64,000 nt of DNA from the NCBI RefSeq assembly GCF_009380155.1, contig NZ_WHUV01000002.1, positions 868,001-932,000 on the forward strand. Reading direction: 5' to 3'. Under the pieces are notes generated by a model that searched no databases, was not told where the DNA came from, and saw nothing but the letters and a program-made list of their open reading frames with translations. Of this stretch, positions 44,269-54,309 are shown in pieces. How positions within the stretch are numbered: position 1 is the first letter of the stretch; each line of letters opens with the position of its first letter. Source of the stretch: Pseudomonas piscis. Lineage in GTDB: Bacteria > Pseudomonadota > Gammaproteobacteria > Pseudomonadales > Pseudomonadaceae. The position numbers and the translations under genes are program-made.

Positions 44269-46554
44269 CTACTGGCAGTCCTGCGCCGTTTCTTCTTCGG
44301 CGATAGCCCACCAGCGCGGCAACAACCGACGCACCTGTGGCTCGGCAAAACGATCGTCGATCAGCATCAGCACCCCTCGATCGGCCTGGCTCCGGATCAC
44401 CCGCCCTGCCGCCTGCACCACCTTCTGCAAGCCGGGGTAGAGGTAGGTGTAGTCATAACCTGCACCGAACAACGCGCCCATGCGCTGCTTCATCTGCTCG
44501 TTCAAGGCATTGAGCTGGGGCAAGCCCAGGGTGGCGACAAAAGCCCCGATCAAGCGCGAACCCGGCAAGTCGATGCCTTCGCCGAACACGCCGCCGAGTA
44601 CAGCGAAACCTATGCCCTGCCCCTCGGCCTGGAACCGCTGCAGAAACTCCTCCCGCAAGCTTTCGTCCATGCCTCGCGACTGCAGCCAGATGGGAATTTC
44701 CGGATGCTTGCGGGCCAAAAGCTCGGCCACCTGCTGCAAGTATTCGAAACTGCTGAAAAACGCCAGATAGTTGCCAGGACGAGCCGCGAACTGGCCGGCC
44801 ATCAACTCGACGATGGGCACCAGCGAGGCCTGCCGCCGGGCATAACGGGTCGAGATCTGGCTGACGATGTGCACATCCAGTTGCGTGGCCGCGAACGGCG
44901 ATTCGACATCCAGCCACACGGCACTATCGGGTACACCCAACAGGTCGCGATAGTAACGCTGGGGCTCGAGGGTCGCGGAAAACAGCACCACGCTGCGGGC
45001 CGCCTCCAGGCGCGGGCGCAGCAGCGCCGCCGGCACCACGTTGCGCAGGCTCAGGCGCGACAGGCTGCGCCGGGCGTTCAAGGTGCGCTTGCTGACGTCG
45101 AAGATGAAGGACTGCTCGGCGAACAGCTCCGCCACCCGGGCAAACTGCAGTAGCTCGAAATACAACCCCTGCACAGCCGCGTCCAGGCCCTGGGGGTGTT
45201 CATTGAAGTAGTCGCCGATGGCCGCCACGCACAACCCCAGGGCCTTGAGCCAGGCGCCGGGCAAGCACCCATGGGCCTGGTACGGCGCGACCTGGTCCTT
45301 GTGCAGGGCATTCCACTCGCGATTCAGGCGCTGCAAGGAGCTCTTCAGGACCTGCGGCGCATTCTTGCGCACCTGGGCCAGTTGCTGCTGGTCGAGGCTG
45401 GCGCTGTACATGCCGCGACCGCGCTCCACCAGGTTGTGGGCTTCGTCCACCAACACCGCCAGTCGCCACTGTTCGGCCTGGGCCAGGCCGAACAACAAGG
45501 CAGTGAAATCGAAGTAGTAGTTGTAGTCGGCCACCACCAGGTCGCTCCAGCGGGCCATTTCCTGGCTCAGGTAATAGGGACAGACCTGATACTCCAGGGC
45601 CAGCTGGCGCAACGCCTGGCGATCCAGCAATGGCACCTGGCTGGCTGCCTGGCGGGCCGCCGGCAGACGCTGGTAGAAACCCTTGGCCAATGGGCAGGAC
45701 TCGCCATGACAGGCGTTGTCCGGGTACTCGCAGGCCTTGTCCCGGGCCACCAGTTCCAGGACCCGCAGCGGCAACCGCGGATGCTCGGCGAACAGTACCC
45801 TGGCGGCGTCCAGGGCCAATTGTCGGCCCGGGGTCTTGGCGGTGAGGAACAGCACCTTGTCCAGTTGCTGCGGGGCCATGGCCTTGAGCATGGGGAACAA
45901 CGTGCCCAGGGTCTTGCCGATACCGGTGGGAGCCTGGGCCAACAGGCAGCGACCGGTACTGACCGCCTTGTACACCGACTCGGCCAAGTGGCGCTGGCCG
46001 GGGCGGAACTGCCCATGGGGGAAAGCCAGCTCGCGACAGGCTCGATCCCGCTCTGCGCGGTGCTGCAACTGCTGTTGCGCCCAATCCAGGAAGATCGCGC
46101 ATTGCTGCTCGAAAAACGCCTGCAACTGCCCAGCGCTGTACTCCTCTACCAGGGCGGTTTCCTTTTCGCTATGGATGTCGAAATACACCAGCGCCACGCG
46201 GATACCCGGCAACTGCCGGCTCTGGCACAGCAGCCAGCCATAGACCTTGGCTTGGGCCCAGTGCAGTTGCCGGTGGTTGTCGGGCATGCGCGACAAGTCG
46301 CCGCGAAAGGTCTTGATCTCCTCCAGCAGGTTCTGCCGGGGGTCGTAGCCATCGGCCCGGCCCTTGACCAGCAACGGGCCATGCTGGCCCTCCAGGGATA
46401 CTTCGCTCTGGTACTCGGGATTGCGCCGGGCGGCCACCGTGCGATGGCCCTGCATACCCTCCTGGGCGGTGGGCGATGGAGTGAAGCGCAGGTCCAGGTC
46501 CCCGTGCTTGGCGCTGAACTCGCACAAGGCGCGCACCGCGATGCGATAACTCAC
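44269..46554 (-). CDS. XPD/DinG-type ATP-dependent DNA helicase with N-terminal nuclease-like segment
   Basis: This 761-residue superfamily 2 helicase has Walker A APTGIGKT with Lys214, a four-Cys Fe-S cluster domain (CEYPDNACHGESC and a later C), the DEAH box at 370-373, and C-terminal GVFGEGIDLPG and QAAGRVIR motifs. Residues ~60-90 contain GRADGY and EEIKTFRG, a pattern like PD-(D/E)XK nuclease active sites. The GTG start at 46554 overlaps the upstream stop by 4 bp (GTGA), so it is coupled to the FAN1-like gene. Likely unwinds damaged DNA in partnership with that nuclease. Confidence 0.85.
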   Translation of the reverse strand: MSYRIAVRALCEFSAKHGDLDLRFTPSPTAQEGMQGHRTVAARRNPEYQSEVSLEGQHGPLLVKGRADGYDPRQNLLEEIKTFRGDLSRMPDNHRQLHWAQAKVYGWLLCQSRQLPGIRVALVYFDIHSEKETALVEEYSAGQLQAFFEQQCAIFLDWAQQQLQHRAERDRACRELAFPHGQFRPGQRHLAESVYKAVSTGRCLLAQAPTGIGKTLGTLFPMLKAMAPQQLDKVLFLTAKTPGRQLALDAARVLFAEHPRLPLRVLELVARDKACEYPDNACHGESCPLAKGFYQRLPAARQAASQVPLLDRQALRQLALEYQVCPYYLSQEMARWSDLVVADYNYYFDFTALLFGLAQAEQWRLAVLVDEAHNLVERGRGMYSASLDQQQLAQVRKNAPQVLKSSLQRLNREWNALHKDQVAPYQAHGCLPGAWLKALGLCVAAIGDYFNEHPQGLDAAVQGLYFELLQFARVAELFAEQSFIFDVSKRTLNARRSLSRLSLRNVVPAALLRPRLEAARSVVLFSATLEPQRYYRDLLGVPDSAVWLDVESPFAATQLDVHIVSQISTRYARRQASLVPIVELMAGQFAARPGNYLAFFSSFEYLQQVAELLARKHPEIPIWLQSRGMDESLREEFLQRFQAEGQGIGFAVLGGVFGEGIDLPGSRLIGAFVATLGLPQLNALNEQMKQRMGALFGAGYDYTYLYPGLQKVVQAAGRVIRSQADRGVLMLIDDRFAEPQVRRLLPRWWAIAEEETAQDCQ

Positions 46555-48203
46555 GCCGGGGCGTCCTGCCATTGCACGTAGCACACCGCCACCGGCATGC
46601 CGTGCTCCTGGCAGAAGTCCAGCCAGCGCAACTGGTTGTCCTGCAAGCGGTCGCCCGGGCCCTTGACCTCGATCATGCGGTAGCTCTTGTCCTCGGGCCA
46701 GAACTGGATCAGGTCCGGCATGCCGGCGCGGTTGGCCTTGATATCCAGCAGCAGGCGTTCGAACCAGTGCTTGAGGTGCGCAGCCGGCAGGCAGCCCAGG
46801 GCCAACTCCAGTAGTTCCTCGCTCAAGTCTCCCCAGAAGACGAAGGGCGATTGCAGGCCCCACTTGGCCACGAAACGCCGGCGGATGCTGTCGCGGTAAC
46901 GACCATCGTCCAGCTCTTCCAGGCAGGCCTGGAACAGCTCGCGGCGGCGCTCATGGAAGTCCTCGCTCAGCAGATCCACCGGACCGCGCTGGAACGGGTG
47001 GAAGAACGCGCCTGGCAACGGTGCGAAGATCGCCGGCCAGCAGAGCAATCCGAACAATGAATTGACCAGGCTGTTCTCCACATAGTGCACCGGGGCCAGG
47101 GGTTGATGCAGATGAGCCTGGACCACCTGCTCCACCGCCAGGCCCTCGCCATCGCGCGGCAGGCACAGCTCCAGGCGGGATACTTCACGGCTCGCCACCC
47201 GGGCCACCGGCGGCCCACCCAGCTTGCGTCGCAGGCGCGGCAACATGCGCAGCAACTGCTGAGCCTCGGCAGCGCTTTGCGGCGCCGAAGCGGCTTGCTC
47301 GGCCAGAGCCAGGGCGGCAGGATAGTCGGCGCTGCGCTCCAGGACCCGGATCAGGCGCAAACGGGCTCCGGGATATGGGCAGCGCTGGTAGATCAGCCTG
47401 GCCTGCTCCCAATCCGCCAGGCGCTCGCAGTGCTGGCCCAGCAGGAACAACAGCTTGTCGCGACGCTTGTGCAACCAGGGGTTGGCGCTGTCGAAGGCGC
47501 TGATGCGAGCCAGCAGCCCAGGCAGCTGCGCGCCGGCCTCGAACGCTTCCTGGCACTGGTGCAGGTAGATGAAGCCATCCACATCGGCACGACTGCGCAA
47601 GGCCCGGGCATCGGCGCTGATCTGCACGGTCTCGTAGCTGTAGACCCCAAGATCCGCCAGGACGAACTCCGACCAGTCCTGGTAGAGGTTGCCGAAGAAC
47701 ATCAGGCGCAGGCGATCGCACAGGTCCATGACCGTCAGGCTCAGCAACCGATCCTCCAGCTGCGGGCACCACTGGCCGAATGCCCGGGCCTGGGGATAGG
47801 CCCCCTGCAACACTTGCAGCCACTGCTCCTTCCTGGCCTTGGCCGGCAAGGCCTGGTCCTTGAAGCACAACTGGATCTCGGGCTTGGCCAGCAGGCCGAA
47901 CAGTTCTTCCAGGGGCAGTGGCGCCTGGTCGTCGATCCAGCCCAGCTCGAGCAATGGCGCCAGGGCCCGGGCCGTATCGCCGATCTCCGGATAGCTCAGC
48001 CGGGCCAGGCGAAAATGCCGTCCCTTGCGCATCACCATGCGCACCAGCAGTGCCTGTGCCGGCTGCCCAAGCGAGGCGAAATCGGCGATGAAACGCTGCT
48101 CTTCGCCGCTCAGCACATCGGCATAGCGCTGCTCCAGCCAGCCCAGCACTTGCTGGAAGTTATGCAGGTAGTAAAGAGGGTTCTCGAGGGGGTTGGAAGT
48201 CAC
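46551..48203 (-). CDS. FAN1-like VRR-NUC structure-specific nuclease
   Basis: This 550-residue protein ends in a VRR-NUC domain with the catalytic pattern Asp497 (GMPDLIQFW), Glu512-x-Lys514 (IEVKGPGDRLQDNQ). The N-terminal and middle regions are helical, with SAP/TPR-like segments expected for FAN1. Bacterial FAN1 from Pseudomonas aeruginosa is a known 5' flap and interstrand-crosslink nuclease of this size. The start is GTG at 48203 with a poor Shine-Dalgarno, so the exact start is uncertain. It is the first gene of a two-gene operon with the helicase. Confidence 0.87.
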   Translation of the reverse strand: MTSNPLENPLYYLHNFQQVLGWLEQRYADVLSGEEQRFIADFASLGQPAQALLVRMVMRKGRHFRLARLSYPEIGDTARALAPLLELGWIDDQAPLPLEELFGLLAKPEIQLCFKDQALPAKARKEQWLQVLQGAYPQARAFGQWCPQLEDRLLSLTVMDLCDRLRLMFFGNLYQDWSEFVLADLGVYSYETVQISADARALRSRADVDGFIYLHQCQEAFEAGAQLPGLLARISAFDSANPWLHKRRDKLLFLLGQHCERLADWEQARLIYQRCPYPGARLRLIRVLERSADYPAALALAEQAASAPQSAAEAQQLLRMLPRLRRKLGGPPVARVASREVSRLELCLPRDGEGLAVEQVVQAHLHQPLAPVHYVENSLVNSLFGLLCWPAIFAPLPGAFFHPFQRGPVDLLSEDFHERRRELFQACLEELDDGRYRDSIRRRFVAKWGLQSPFVFWGDLSEELLELALGCLPAAHLKHWFERLLLDIKANRAGMPDLIQFWPEDKSYRMIEVKGPGDRLQDNQLRWLDFCQEHGMPVAVCYVQWQDAPA

Positions 48204-48405
48204 GGGAGAAAGGCGCCACGGCAGGTCTATACTGGTTATGCGTACAGATAACAGCCGCTACCCCTGGCTGGCAAACGTTATTGGATAAATGGTGGAGAGA
48301 AGATTTTTTCCATGGACCAGCGAACTTTCGTCGTCTTCACTACACCAAGGGCCAAGGCTTATAGTGCCCGCGCAATGCGGATACCCCATCGATATCGAGG
48401 TCTGT

Positions 48406-48630
48406 ATGAACCTGAAGAACCTGGGCCTGCCCCTGGCCATCCTCGCCACCCTGGCCCTGGCAGGCTGCTCCACCCCAACCGTGGTAACCCTGCAGAACGG
48501 TACCCAGTACCTGACCCGCGACCAACCCAAGACCAAGACCGCCGACGGTTTCTATGAGTTCCAGGACATCTCCGGCAAAACCATCCGGGTCAAGGCCGAC
48601 GATGTCGCCACCGTCCGCAAGGAAAAATGA
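48406..48630 (+). CDS. YgdI/YgdR-family small lipoprotein
   Basis: This 74-residue protein has a lipoprotein signal with lipobox LALAGC and a short SH3-like domain (TVVTLQNGTQYLTRDQPKTK, GFYEFQDISGKTIRVKADDV). That is the YgdI/YgdR family of small outer- or inner-membrane lipoproteins. ATG 48406 matches the signal; the upstream in-frame ATG at 48289 would destroy it. The gene lies between the repair operon (divergent) and a convergent small gene. Function in the family is unknown. Confidence 0.85.
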   Translation: MNLKNLGLPLAILATLALAGCSTPTVVTLQNGTQYLTRDQPKTKTADGFYEFQDISGKTIRVKADDVATVRKEK

Positions 48631-48640
48631 CCTGCCCGGC

Positions 48641-49030
48641 TCAGGGCGACCAGGGTGACCAGGGCAAACCGCCCTGCCCCGGTTCACAGAACACCCCGGC
48701 GGCCTTGCCACGCTTGACCAGTTCATCCCTTACCTGTCGGCAGCGCTGACGCTCCCGGGCGTTGGCATTGTCGATGCTGATGTTGCCGGTAGTGTCCGGA
48801 ACCTTGTTGTCGCCCAGGCGCAGATTCACCACTGGCTGCTCGGGCTCCAGCCGGAAGCGACTGGTGGTGTCCGGTTGGCTGCCTGCTGGTGCCGGCTGCC
48901 CCGCCGGCAGTTGGTCCGGACTGATCCCGTAGCGTTTCAGAATCGAACTGGGAGGCAGCTCCCCAGCCGATGCCAACGTGGCCCACAGGGCCAGCACCAG
49001 GCCGCTCGCATACCTCTTGCTGCTACTCAC
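48641..49030 (-). CDS. Small exported protein of unknown function
   Basis: This 129-residue protein starts at GTG 49030, which has GGAG nine to ten bases upstream, and has a signal peptide ending near LASA-GE. The mature protein is hydrophilic, with two Cys (RQRC..., GVFCEPGQ) near the C-terminus. An ATG at 49102 would add 24 residues before the signal. I do not recognise a family. It is convergent with the YgdI-type gene, 10 nt away. Confidence 0.6.
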   Translation of the reverse strand: MSSSKRYASGLVLALWATLASAGELPPSSILKRYGISPDQLPAGQPAPAGSQPDTTSRFRLEPEQPVVNLRLGDNKVPDTTGNISIDNANARERQRCRQVRDELVKRGKAAGVFCEPGQGGLPWSPWSP

Positions 49031-49156
49031 TGTCAAAACTCTCCAATACCTTGAATCGATTGCACCGTGTGTCATGTGCCTGAAGTAACGCATCGGCGCC
49101 ACGACACTTTAAGAGTATTGGAGTCACTGGTTGACCATATGGTCACTTGATTGCCC

Positions 49157-49189
49157 AAAAACAGCGCGAGTCCTGTCGAAGTCGCGCTG
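49157..49189 (-). terminator. Rho-independent terminator after pueA
   Basis: CAGCGCGA (49162-49169) and TCGCGCTG (49182-49189) form a perfect 8-bp stem with a 12-nt loop; on the minus strand it is followed by TTTTTGG. It ends the long secretion-locus transcript 9 nt past the pueA stop. Confidence 0.75.
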
Positions 49190-49197
49190 CTCGCCTG

Positions 49198-51051
49198 TCA
49201 GGCGATGGTGATGCCGGAACCGTTTAGCTGCGCAAGGCTGACGCCCACCAGCGTCACCGAGTCCTGGCCGAAGGTCAGTACGGTATCGTTGCCGCTGCTG
49301 CTGGCATGGGCCCGGTAGTCCTGTTCCGGCAGGACTCCGCTGACGCCCATGAACACCAGCTTGTCGCCGCCTTGGTAACCGACGATACGGTCCTGGCCGA
49401 AGTGGCCGGTGAACAGGAAGGTATTGTTGCCGCCCCCCGACTCCATCAGGTCGTTGCCGGCCCCGCCGACGAATACATCGTTGCCCTGGCCACCGATCAG
49501 GTGGTCGTTGCCATCCAGGCCGAACAGCCAGTCGCCGCCGGCATGGGCCTTGAGCACGTTGTCGCCGGCATCGCCCCGCACCGACGAGGCGTAGCGGGTC
49601 AGTTCGTCACCAACCTTCAGCCCCTGGTCGGTGACCTGGTGTACCACGTCGTCCTTGAACAAGCCCCAGAGGAACCCCGGTTCCTTGCTCTGGATCGCGC
49701 CAATGTCGCGGGTGATGCTGATCCCGCCGTTGGCGTCGCGCACATACAGGGTGCCGGCGCCGTCGCTGGCGAAGCTGTAGTCGCTCACCGAGTGCTGCAA
49801 GTCGAGGACGTTGCTGCCCTTGCCGCCGAGGATGATGTTGTAGCCGCCGGCATCACGGAAGGTATCGTTGCCATCGCGCCCCTCCAGGTAATCGTTGCCG
49901 CTGCCACCCTGGATCAGGTCGTTGCCGTCGGTGCCGATGATGAAGGTGCTGCCCTTGTGGGTCTCGGCATTGCGGTTCAGGTCCTGGACCCAGGTGGTGG
50001 CCCGGGCCGGGTCCGACAGATTGGCCACCACGATGGTGGAGTCCTTGCTGGTGTACTCATAGAACTTCGAGTCCAGCACCCGGGTCAGGCCATCGCCATA
50101 GCCGGTGGGCAGGTGGGAGATCCAGGTGGAGATCTTGAGGATCGAGAACGGCACCACGTTCCATAGGGTCGAGGCGTAGTGGTCGTTGAAGTTGACGATG
50201 TTGTTGGTGGCCGACGCCTGATGGGTATCGTGGATGCCCACCGAGGCCAGGTTGAAGCTCGAGCCGTCAAGAGCGCGGAACACCGGGTCGTTCTCATAAC
50301 CGATGTTCAGCACCTTGTCGCTGGCACTCTGGGTCGGCGAGGCATAGGCGATGTAGTTGGCGTCCTTGAAGAAGCCCGACCAGCGTCCACCACTCAGGTC
50401 CGCCAGGCTGTTGACCGCCAGGCCGCCCAGGCTGTGGCCACTGACCAGGATGTCCTTGCCGGACAGGCCATTGGCCTGGGCGAAGGCAGCGACATCCCCC
50501 AGCAGCTTGCCGAAGGCCTCGCCGGCGTAGTTCTTGGCGTAGTCCTTGGGCCCCAGCGCTGCCAGCAGGTCGCTGATCAGGTCGCCGATAGAGTCGCTGA
50601 TCAACGACTCCCGCGGCCCACTGGTACCGCGAAAGGCGATGCCGATGGAACTCAGGTGCCCTTCTGCATCGTACTTGCCGAGGATCTCCACCTGGGCCGT
50701 CTCATAGCCGTTCTTTTCCCCGAAGAAAGTCCCCCGGGCATCAACCTTGCCGGTATAGCCCAGTTGCTGGGCGCTGATGGTGGACCAGCCCGCCTTGTTC
50801 AGCGCCTCCTTGGCGGCCTTTTCCGAATCCGGGTTCCAGGGGATACCGGGGATCACCCCCTGGGAATCGCTGCTGCCGATCAGCGCGGTGATCAGGGTCG
50901 CCGGCAGGCCGAAGCCGAAACCATTGTGCTGGTAACCCACGGCAAAGCCGTTGTCGAGGTTGTGGTAGGAATACAGCGTGATAGCCATGGCATCGGTGAA
51001 CAGCGCCTTGGATTCAGCCGTACTGAGGTTTTTGTAGTCATAGACACCCAT
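49198..51051 (-). CDS. pueA: RTX lipase/polyurethanase, family I.3 (PueA type)
   Basis: This 617-residue secreted lipase has the nucleophile Ser207 in VSGHSLGG, Asp in YENDPVFRALDG and His in NFNDHYAS, then C-terminal calcium-binding RTX repeats (GGSGNDYLEGRDGND, GGQGNDVFVGGAGND) and a C-terminal GSGITIA tail that serves as type I secretion signal. The length and Ser207 match PueA/family I.3 lipases of Pseudomonas. It has no N-terminal signal peptide. AGAGAGG precedes ATG 51051. It would be exported by AprDEF encoded in the same locus and hydrolyses ester polymers or lipids. Confidence 0.85.
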   Translation of the reverse strand: MGVYDYKNLSTAESKALFTDAMAITLYSYHNLDNGFAVGYQHNGFGFGLPATLITALIGSSDSQGVIPGIPWNPDSEKAAKEALNKAGWSTISAQQLGYTGKVDARGTFFGEKNGYETAQVEILGKYDAEGHLSSIGIAFRGTSGPRESLISDSIGDLISDLLAALGPKDYAKNYAGEAFGKLLGDVAAFAQANGLSGKDILVSGHSLGGLAVNSLADLSGGRWSGFFKDANYIAYASPTQSASDKVLNIGYENDPVFRALDGSSFNLASVGIHDTHQASATNNIVNFNDHYASTLWNVVPFSILKISTWISHLPTGYGDGLTRVLDSKFYEYTSKDSTIVVANLSDPARATTWVQDLNRNAETHKGSTFIIGTDGNDLIQGGSGNDYLEGRDGNDTFRDAGGYNIILGGKGSNVLDLQHSVSDYSFASDGAGTLYVRDANGGISITRDIGAIQSKEPGFLWGLFKDDVVHQVTDQGLKVGDELTRYASSVRGDAGDNVLKAHAGGDWLFGLDGNDHLIGGQGNDVFVGGAGNDLMESGGGNNTFLFTGHFGQDRIVGYQGGDKLVFMGVSGVLPEQDYRAHASSSGNDTVLTFGQDSVTLVGVSLAQLNGSGITIA

Positions 51052-51159
51052 GGTATTGCCTCTCTTTTGTTGGAGTTTTCAGAGATAGCTCGTGCCCCGC
51101 GAACCCGTTGTCGGGCCCGCGAGACTGGTACAACACCTTGCATATCCTTTGCCGGGGCC

Positions 51160-54100
51160 TCAGAACGCCCAATCCAGGGTCAGGCCGACCCCGTGGCTCT
51201 TGTCGCGGCTTCCCAGCAGTGCGTTGTAGTCCAGGTTGACCCGGGCCTGGCGGCCCAGCGCGATCCCCGCCCGTGCGCCGATCACCGCCGCATCGCGATC
51301 CAGGGACAGCGCCTGGACCTTGTAGGTATCGCCCTGGCCAGCGAAAGCCAGGTGCTGGTCGGACCCGGTGGAACTCAGGTTGTGCTGCCAGCCCAGGGTG
51401 GCGGACAGCTCCAGCGCCTGGCCGCTGGACAATTGCAGTTGCTTGCCGGCACGCATGCCCAGGGTCGAGAGCCAGGCATCGCGATTGTCCTGCCCACCCT
51501 TGAGCGCGGCAGCACCGCCATGCTCCTTGAAGCTGTCGCTGGCGATATGCACATAGGCCAGGTTGGCGAACGGCTCCAGCGCCATGCTCGGCAGCGCGAC
51601 CTTCCACGCGGCCTCGCCGAATACCTGGGTGCTCTGGGCATCGCGCTTGCTCTTCTGGCGATCGGAGACCTCGTTGTACTGCAGCTCGCGCTTGGTTTCG
51701 ATACGGTGCCAGCTGTGGCTGCCACCCAGGCTCAGGCGCACCTGCTCCAGCTCCTTGCCGGCATAGGCACCCAGATGGTAGCTGTCGACGCTGGCCGAAG
51801 AGTGACGGTCATCGCCCATGCTCAGCGAACTGTCGCTGTAGCCGGTGAAGACCCCGACGCGGGTGTCCTCGCTCATCTGCCCGTCGATCCCCAGCAACAT
51901 GCCGCCAATCGAACTGCTATAGCGCGCATGTCCGGAGTCACCTTCGGCCTTGCCCCAGGCTCCCAGGGCCTTGACCCACAGGCCGTTGCCCTGGCCTTCA
52001 ACCGCCGGAGCGGCGGCGATGCCCTGCTGACGGGTACGCTCGCCCACGGCATCGCGCAGTTGACGGCTGTCGTTGAGCAGCAGGTTGCCCACCGCCGGGT
52101 GGATTTCCCCGGACAGTTGATCGAAAGCCTGCTGCGCGCTGCTGGCATTGGCCGACAACAGCAGGCTCTCGTAGACCGGATTGCCCGCGCCAAGCTGATC
52201 GGCGGCCGCGGCCACCGAACGCTGGTTGGCGGTCAAGCCGACACTGGCGAAGGACGTGGCGTTGCGCTGCACGGCCAGTTGGACCCCGCTGCCGGTATAG
52301 GCCAGGCCTCCCCCGAGAAACAGCGAATTGGACTGCACATTGGCGAAACCACCCTGTACCCCTCCTGCGGCAGACAGGATGTCGAACTGCCGTCCCACCA
52401 GGCTCGTGGCTTGCCGGGACTGCAACGAAACCCCGGGGTTCTGCAGATCCAGGGCCAGGTTCGCACCGCCCAGGCTGACCTTGCCATCGCTGACCAGGCG
52501 GTCGCTGCCAGCGGCGTCCATCTCCACGGCATAAGTCGAGCCCGGCTGGAAGGTCACGTCGGAACTGACGTGCAAGGTGCCGATGGAATTGCCCGGGGCC
52601 ACCACGCCGCCGGCATTGGCCACCAGCGCGCCGATCCGGCCATTGCCGCCCAGCACGCCGCCGTCGTTGACCGTCACCGTCGATTGCAGCGAACCATTGA
52701 CCGCCAGGCGCCCCTGGTTGACCAGGGTCGGTCCGGAGTAGGTGTTGTTGCCGGTAAGCACCAGGGTACCGATGCCCTGCTTGGTCAAGCCGCCGTGGCC
52801 GGAGATATCGTTGCTCCACAGGTCCAGCATGCAGCTCAGGTCGTTGCAGCGCCGCTGAGTCGGCTTGCCGGCATCCACCAGGGCGCCGATTCCCGGCAGG
52901 TCGACCACGAACTGGCTCGGGCCATAACCGCCGGCGATGCGGAACTCCTCGGGAATGTCCTGTTCGGTAACCAACATGCCCGGGCCACGGATGCCCTTGT
53001 CCAGGTTGATCATGCCCCAGCCGTACAGGGCATCGATGCCCGGCGCGCCCAGGTCGGTGGCGGTGGTGCGCAGCACGCTGGCGATCTGCGCGCCGCTCAT
53101 GTAGGGAAAGCGCTCCATCAGCACCGCCGCCGCTCCAGCAGCATGGGGCGCGGCCATGGACGTGCCGTTCTTGTTGGCGTAGCCCAGGGTCAGGTCCTCC
53201 AGGCTGGTACCGCCAATCACCGCGCTGTAGATCCGGGTACCTGGGGCCGATACGCAGAAGCTCGCGGTATAGCCGCAGCGGGACGAGAACGTACTGATCA
53301 CGTACGGATTGGCGCTGCTGGTGTCGGGGTTCTGCTGCAACGCTGCCACGGTCATCCAGTTGGGAGCGATTTGCGGGACGAAATAGCCCAGTCCGGCAAT
53401 CGCATCGGGGTTGTTCAGGTTGTAGTCGTTGCCGGCAGCGAAGATAGTCAGGACTCCGCTACGGGCCGCCGCGATGGCGCCGTCATAGGCTCCGCCGGGC
53501 AAGGTGCCCAGCAGTGGCTGGATCTGTGCGAACTGCGCGCGGGCATCGTCCACGGTGAAATGCGGGAACGCAGGATCGCGCCCGCCCTTGGCGAAGCGGT
53601 CGGTGATGCCGATGCCCCAGCTGTTGTTGATGATCCGTGCGCCACTGGCCACCAGGCTGTCCCAGCCGGCCTTGTACACCGCGCCGTCGTTGCCCAGGAC
53701 GATGCCGTCCTCGGGGCCGGGGTCGCCGTTGTCGGCGCTGATGATCTGCGCATCGAAAGCCACGCCGTGCATCGACACACCGTCGCGGTTGCCGGCGGCG
53801 ATGCCGCCGACGTGGGTGCCGTGGGAACCCAGCTTGCCATCCGAACCCACCGACGGGCTGCCGTCATAGCGGAAGGCATCGCCAGCCTTCACCGGGATGT
53901 AGGGGTCGGTGTACTGACGGGTACCACTGGTGATGAGGGTCACGATCTTGTCCTTGCCGGCGAACTCCGGGTGCTTGGCATACACCGGTTGGTCGAAGAT
54001 CCCCAGCTTGACGTCCTTGCCGCTGTAGCCGGCGGCATAGGCGCTGTCGGCGTTGATCGCTCCCAACCCCCAGTCGGCCTTGAATTCGCTGCTGCGCCAG

Positions 54101-54249
54101 CTGCTGGCATCGCCCAGCCGCCCAGTTTCCACGTAGGGCGCGGCCTGGGTCGTACCCATCAGCGCCGCCCAACCCACCAGTGCCCGCCCCAGTGGGGCCA
54201 GGTACCAACCCTGCCCGAGCGCGCGGTCATCCTTTCTGACTTGCTTCAC
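51160..54249 (-). CDS. pspA: Autotransporter subtilisin-like serine protease (PspA type)
   Basis: This 1029-residue type V autotransporter has a signal peptide (residues ~1-37), an S8 protease domain with Asp86 (LGIFDQPVY), His143 (GSHGTHVGG) and Ser364 (NGTSMAAPHA), a PATR passenger repeat (TGNNTYSGPTLVNQG) and a C-terminal beta-barrel ending in Phe (LDWAF). GTG 54249 is preferred because AGGAAGG lies 5-6 nt upstream; an ATG at 54270 would add seven residues. It lies between pspB and pueA on the same strand. It is exported by its own barrel, not by AprDEF. Confidence 0.85.
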   Translation of the reverse strand: MKQVRKDDRALGQGWYLAPLGRALVGWAALMGTTQAAPYVETGRLGDASSWRSSEFKADWGLGAINADSAYAAGYSGKDVKLGIFDQPVYAKHPEFAGKDKIVTLITSGTRQYTDPYIPVKAGDAFRYDGSPSVGSDGKLGSHGTHVGGIAAGNRDGVSMHGVAFDAQIISADNGDPGPEDGIVLGNDGAVYKAGWDSLVASGARIINNSWGIGITDRFAKGGRDPAFPHFTVDDARAQFAQIQPLLGTLPGGAYDGAIAAARSGVLTIFAAGNDYNLNNPDAIAGLGYFVPQIAPNWMTVAALQQNPDTSSANPYVISTFSSRCGYTASFCVSAPGTRIYSAVIGGTSLEDLTLGYANKNGTSMAAPHAAGAAAVLMERFPYMSGAQIASVLRTTATDLGAPGIDALYGWGMINLDKGIRGPGMLVTEQDIPEEFRIAGGYGPSQFVVDLPGIGALVDAGKPTQRRCNDLSCMLDLWSNDISGHGGLTKQGIGTLVLTGNNTYSGPTLVNQGRLAVNGSLQSTVTVNDGGVLGGNGRIGALVANAGGVVAPGNSIGTLHVSSDVTFQPGSTYAVEMDAAGSDRLVSDGKVSLGGANLALDLQNPGVSLQSRQATSLVGRQFDILSAAGGVQGGFANVQSNSLFLGGGLAYTGSGVQLAVQRNATSFASVGLTANQRSVAAAADQLGAGNPVYESLLLSANASSAQQAFDQLSGEIHPAVGNLLLNDSRQLRDAVGERTRQQGIAAAPAVEGQGNGLWVKALGAWGKAEGDSGHARYSSSIGGMLLGIDGQMSEDTRVGVFTGYSDSSLSMGDDRHSSASVDSYHLGAYAGKELEQVRLSLGGSHSWHRIETKRELQYNEVSDRQKSKRDAQSTQVFGEAAWKVALPSMALEPFANLAYVHIASDSFKEHGGAAALKGGQDNRDAWLSTLGMRAGKQLQLSSGQALELSATLGWQHNLSSTGSDQHLAFAGQGDTYKVQALSLDRDAAVIGARAGIALGRQARVNLDYNALLGSRDKSHGVGLTLDWAF

Positions 54250-54309
54250 TACGACCTTCCTTAGTTGCATTGATGAAAAACTGCGTTGGTCAAACTCCGT
54301 ATTGCAACG

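Noticed and set aside
49400..49940. Short repeated DNA in the pueA 3' region that could be mistaken for a tandem or CRISPR-like repeat
   Set aside because: The repeats encode in-frame GGxGxD calcium-binding nonapeptides of the RTX domain and have no constant repeat with unique spacers.
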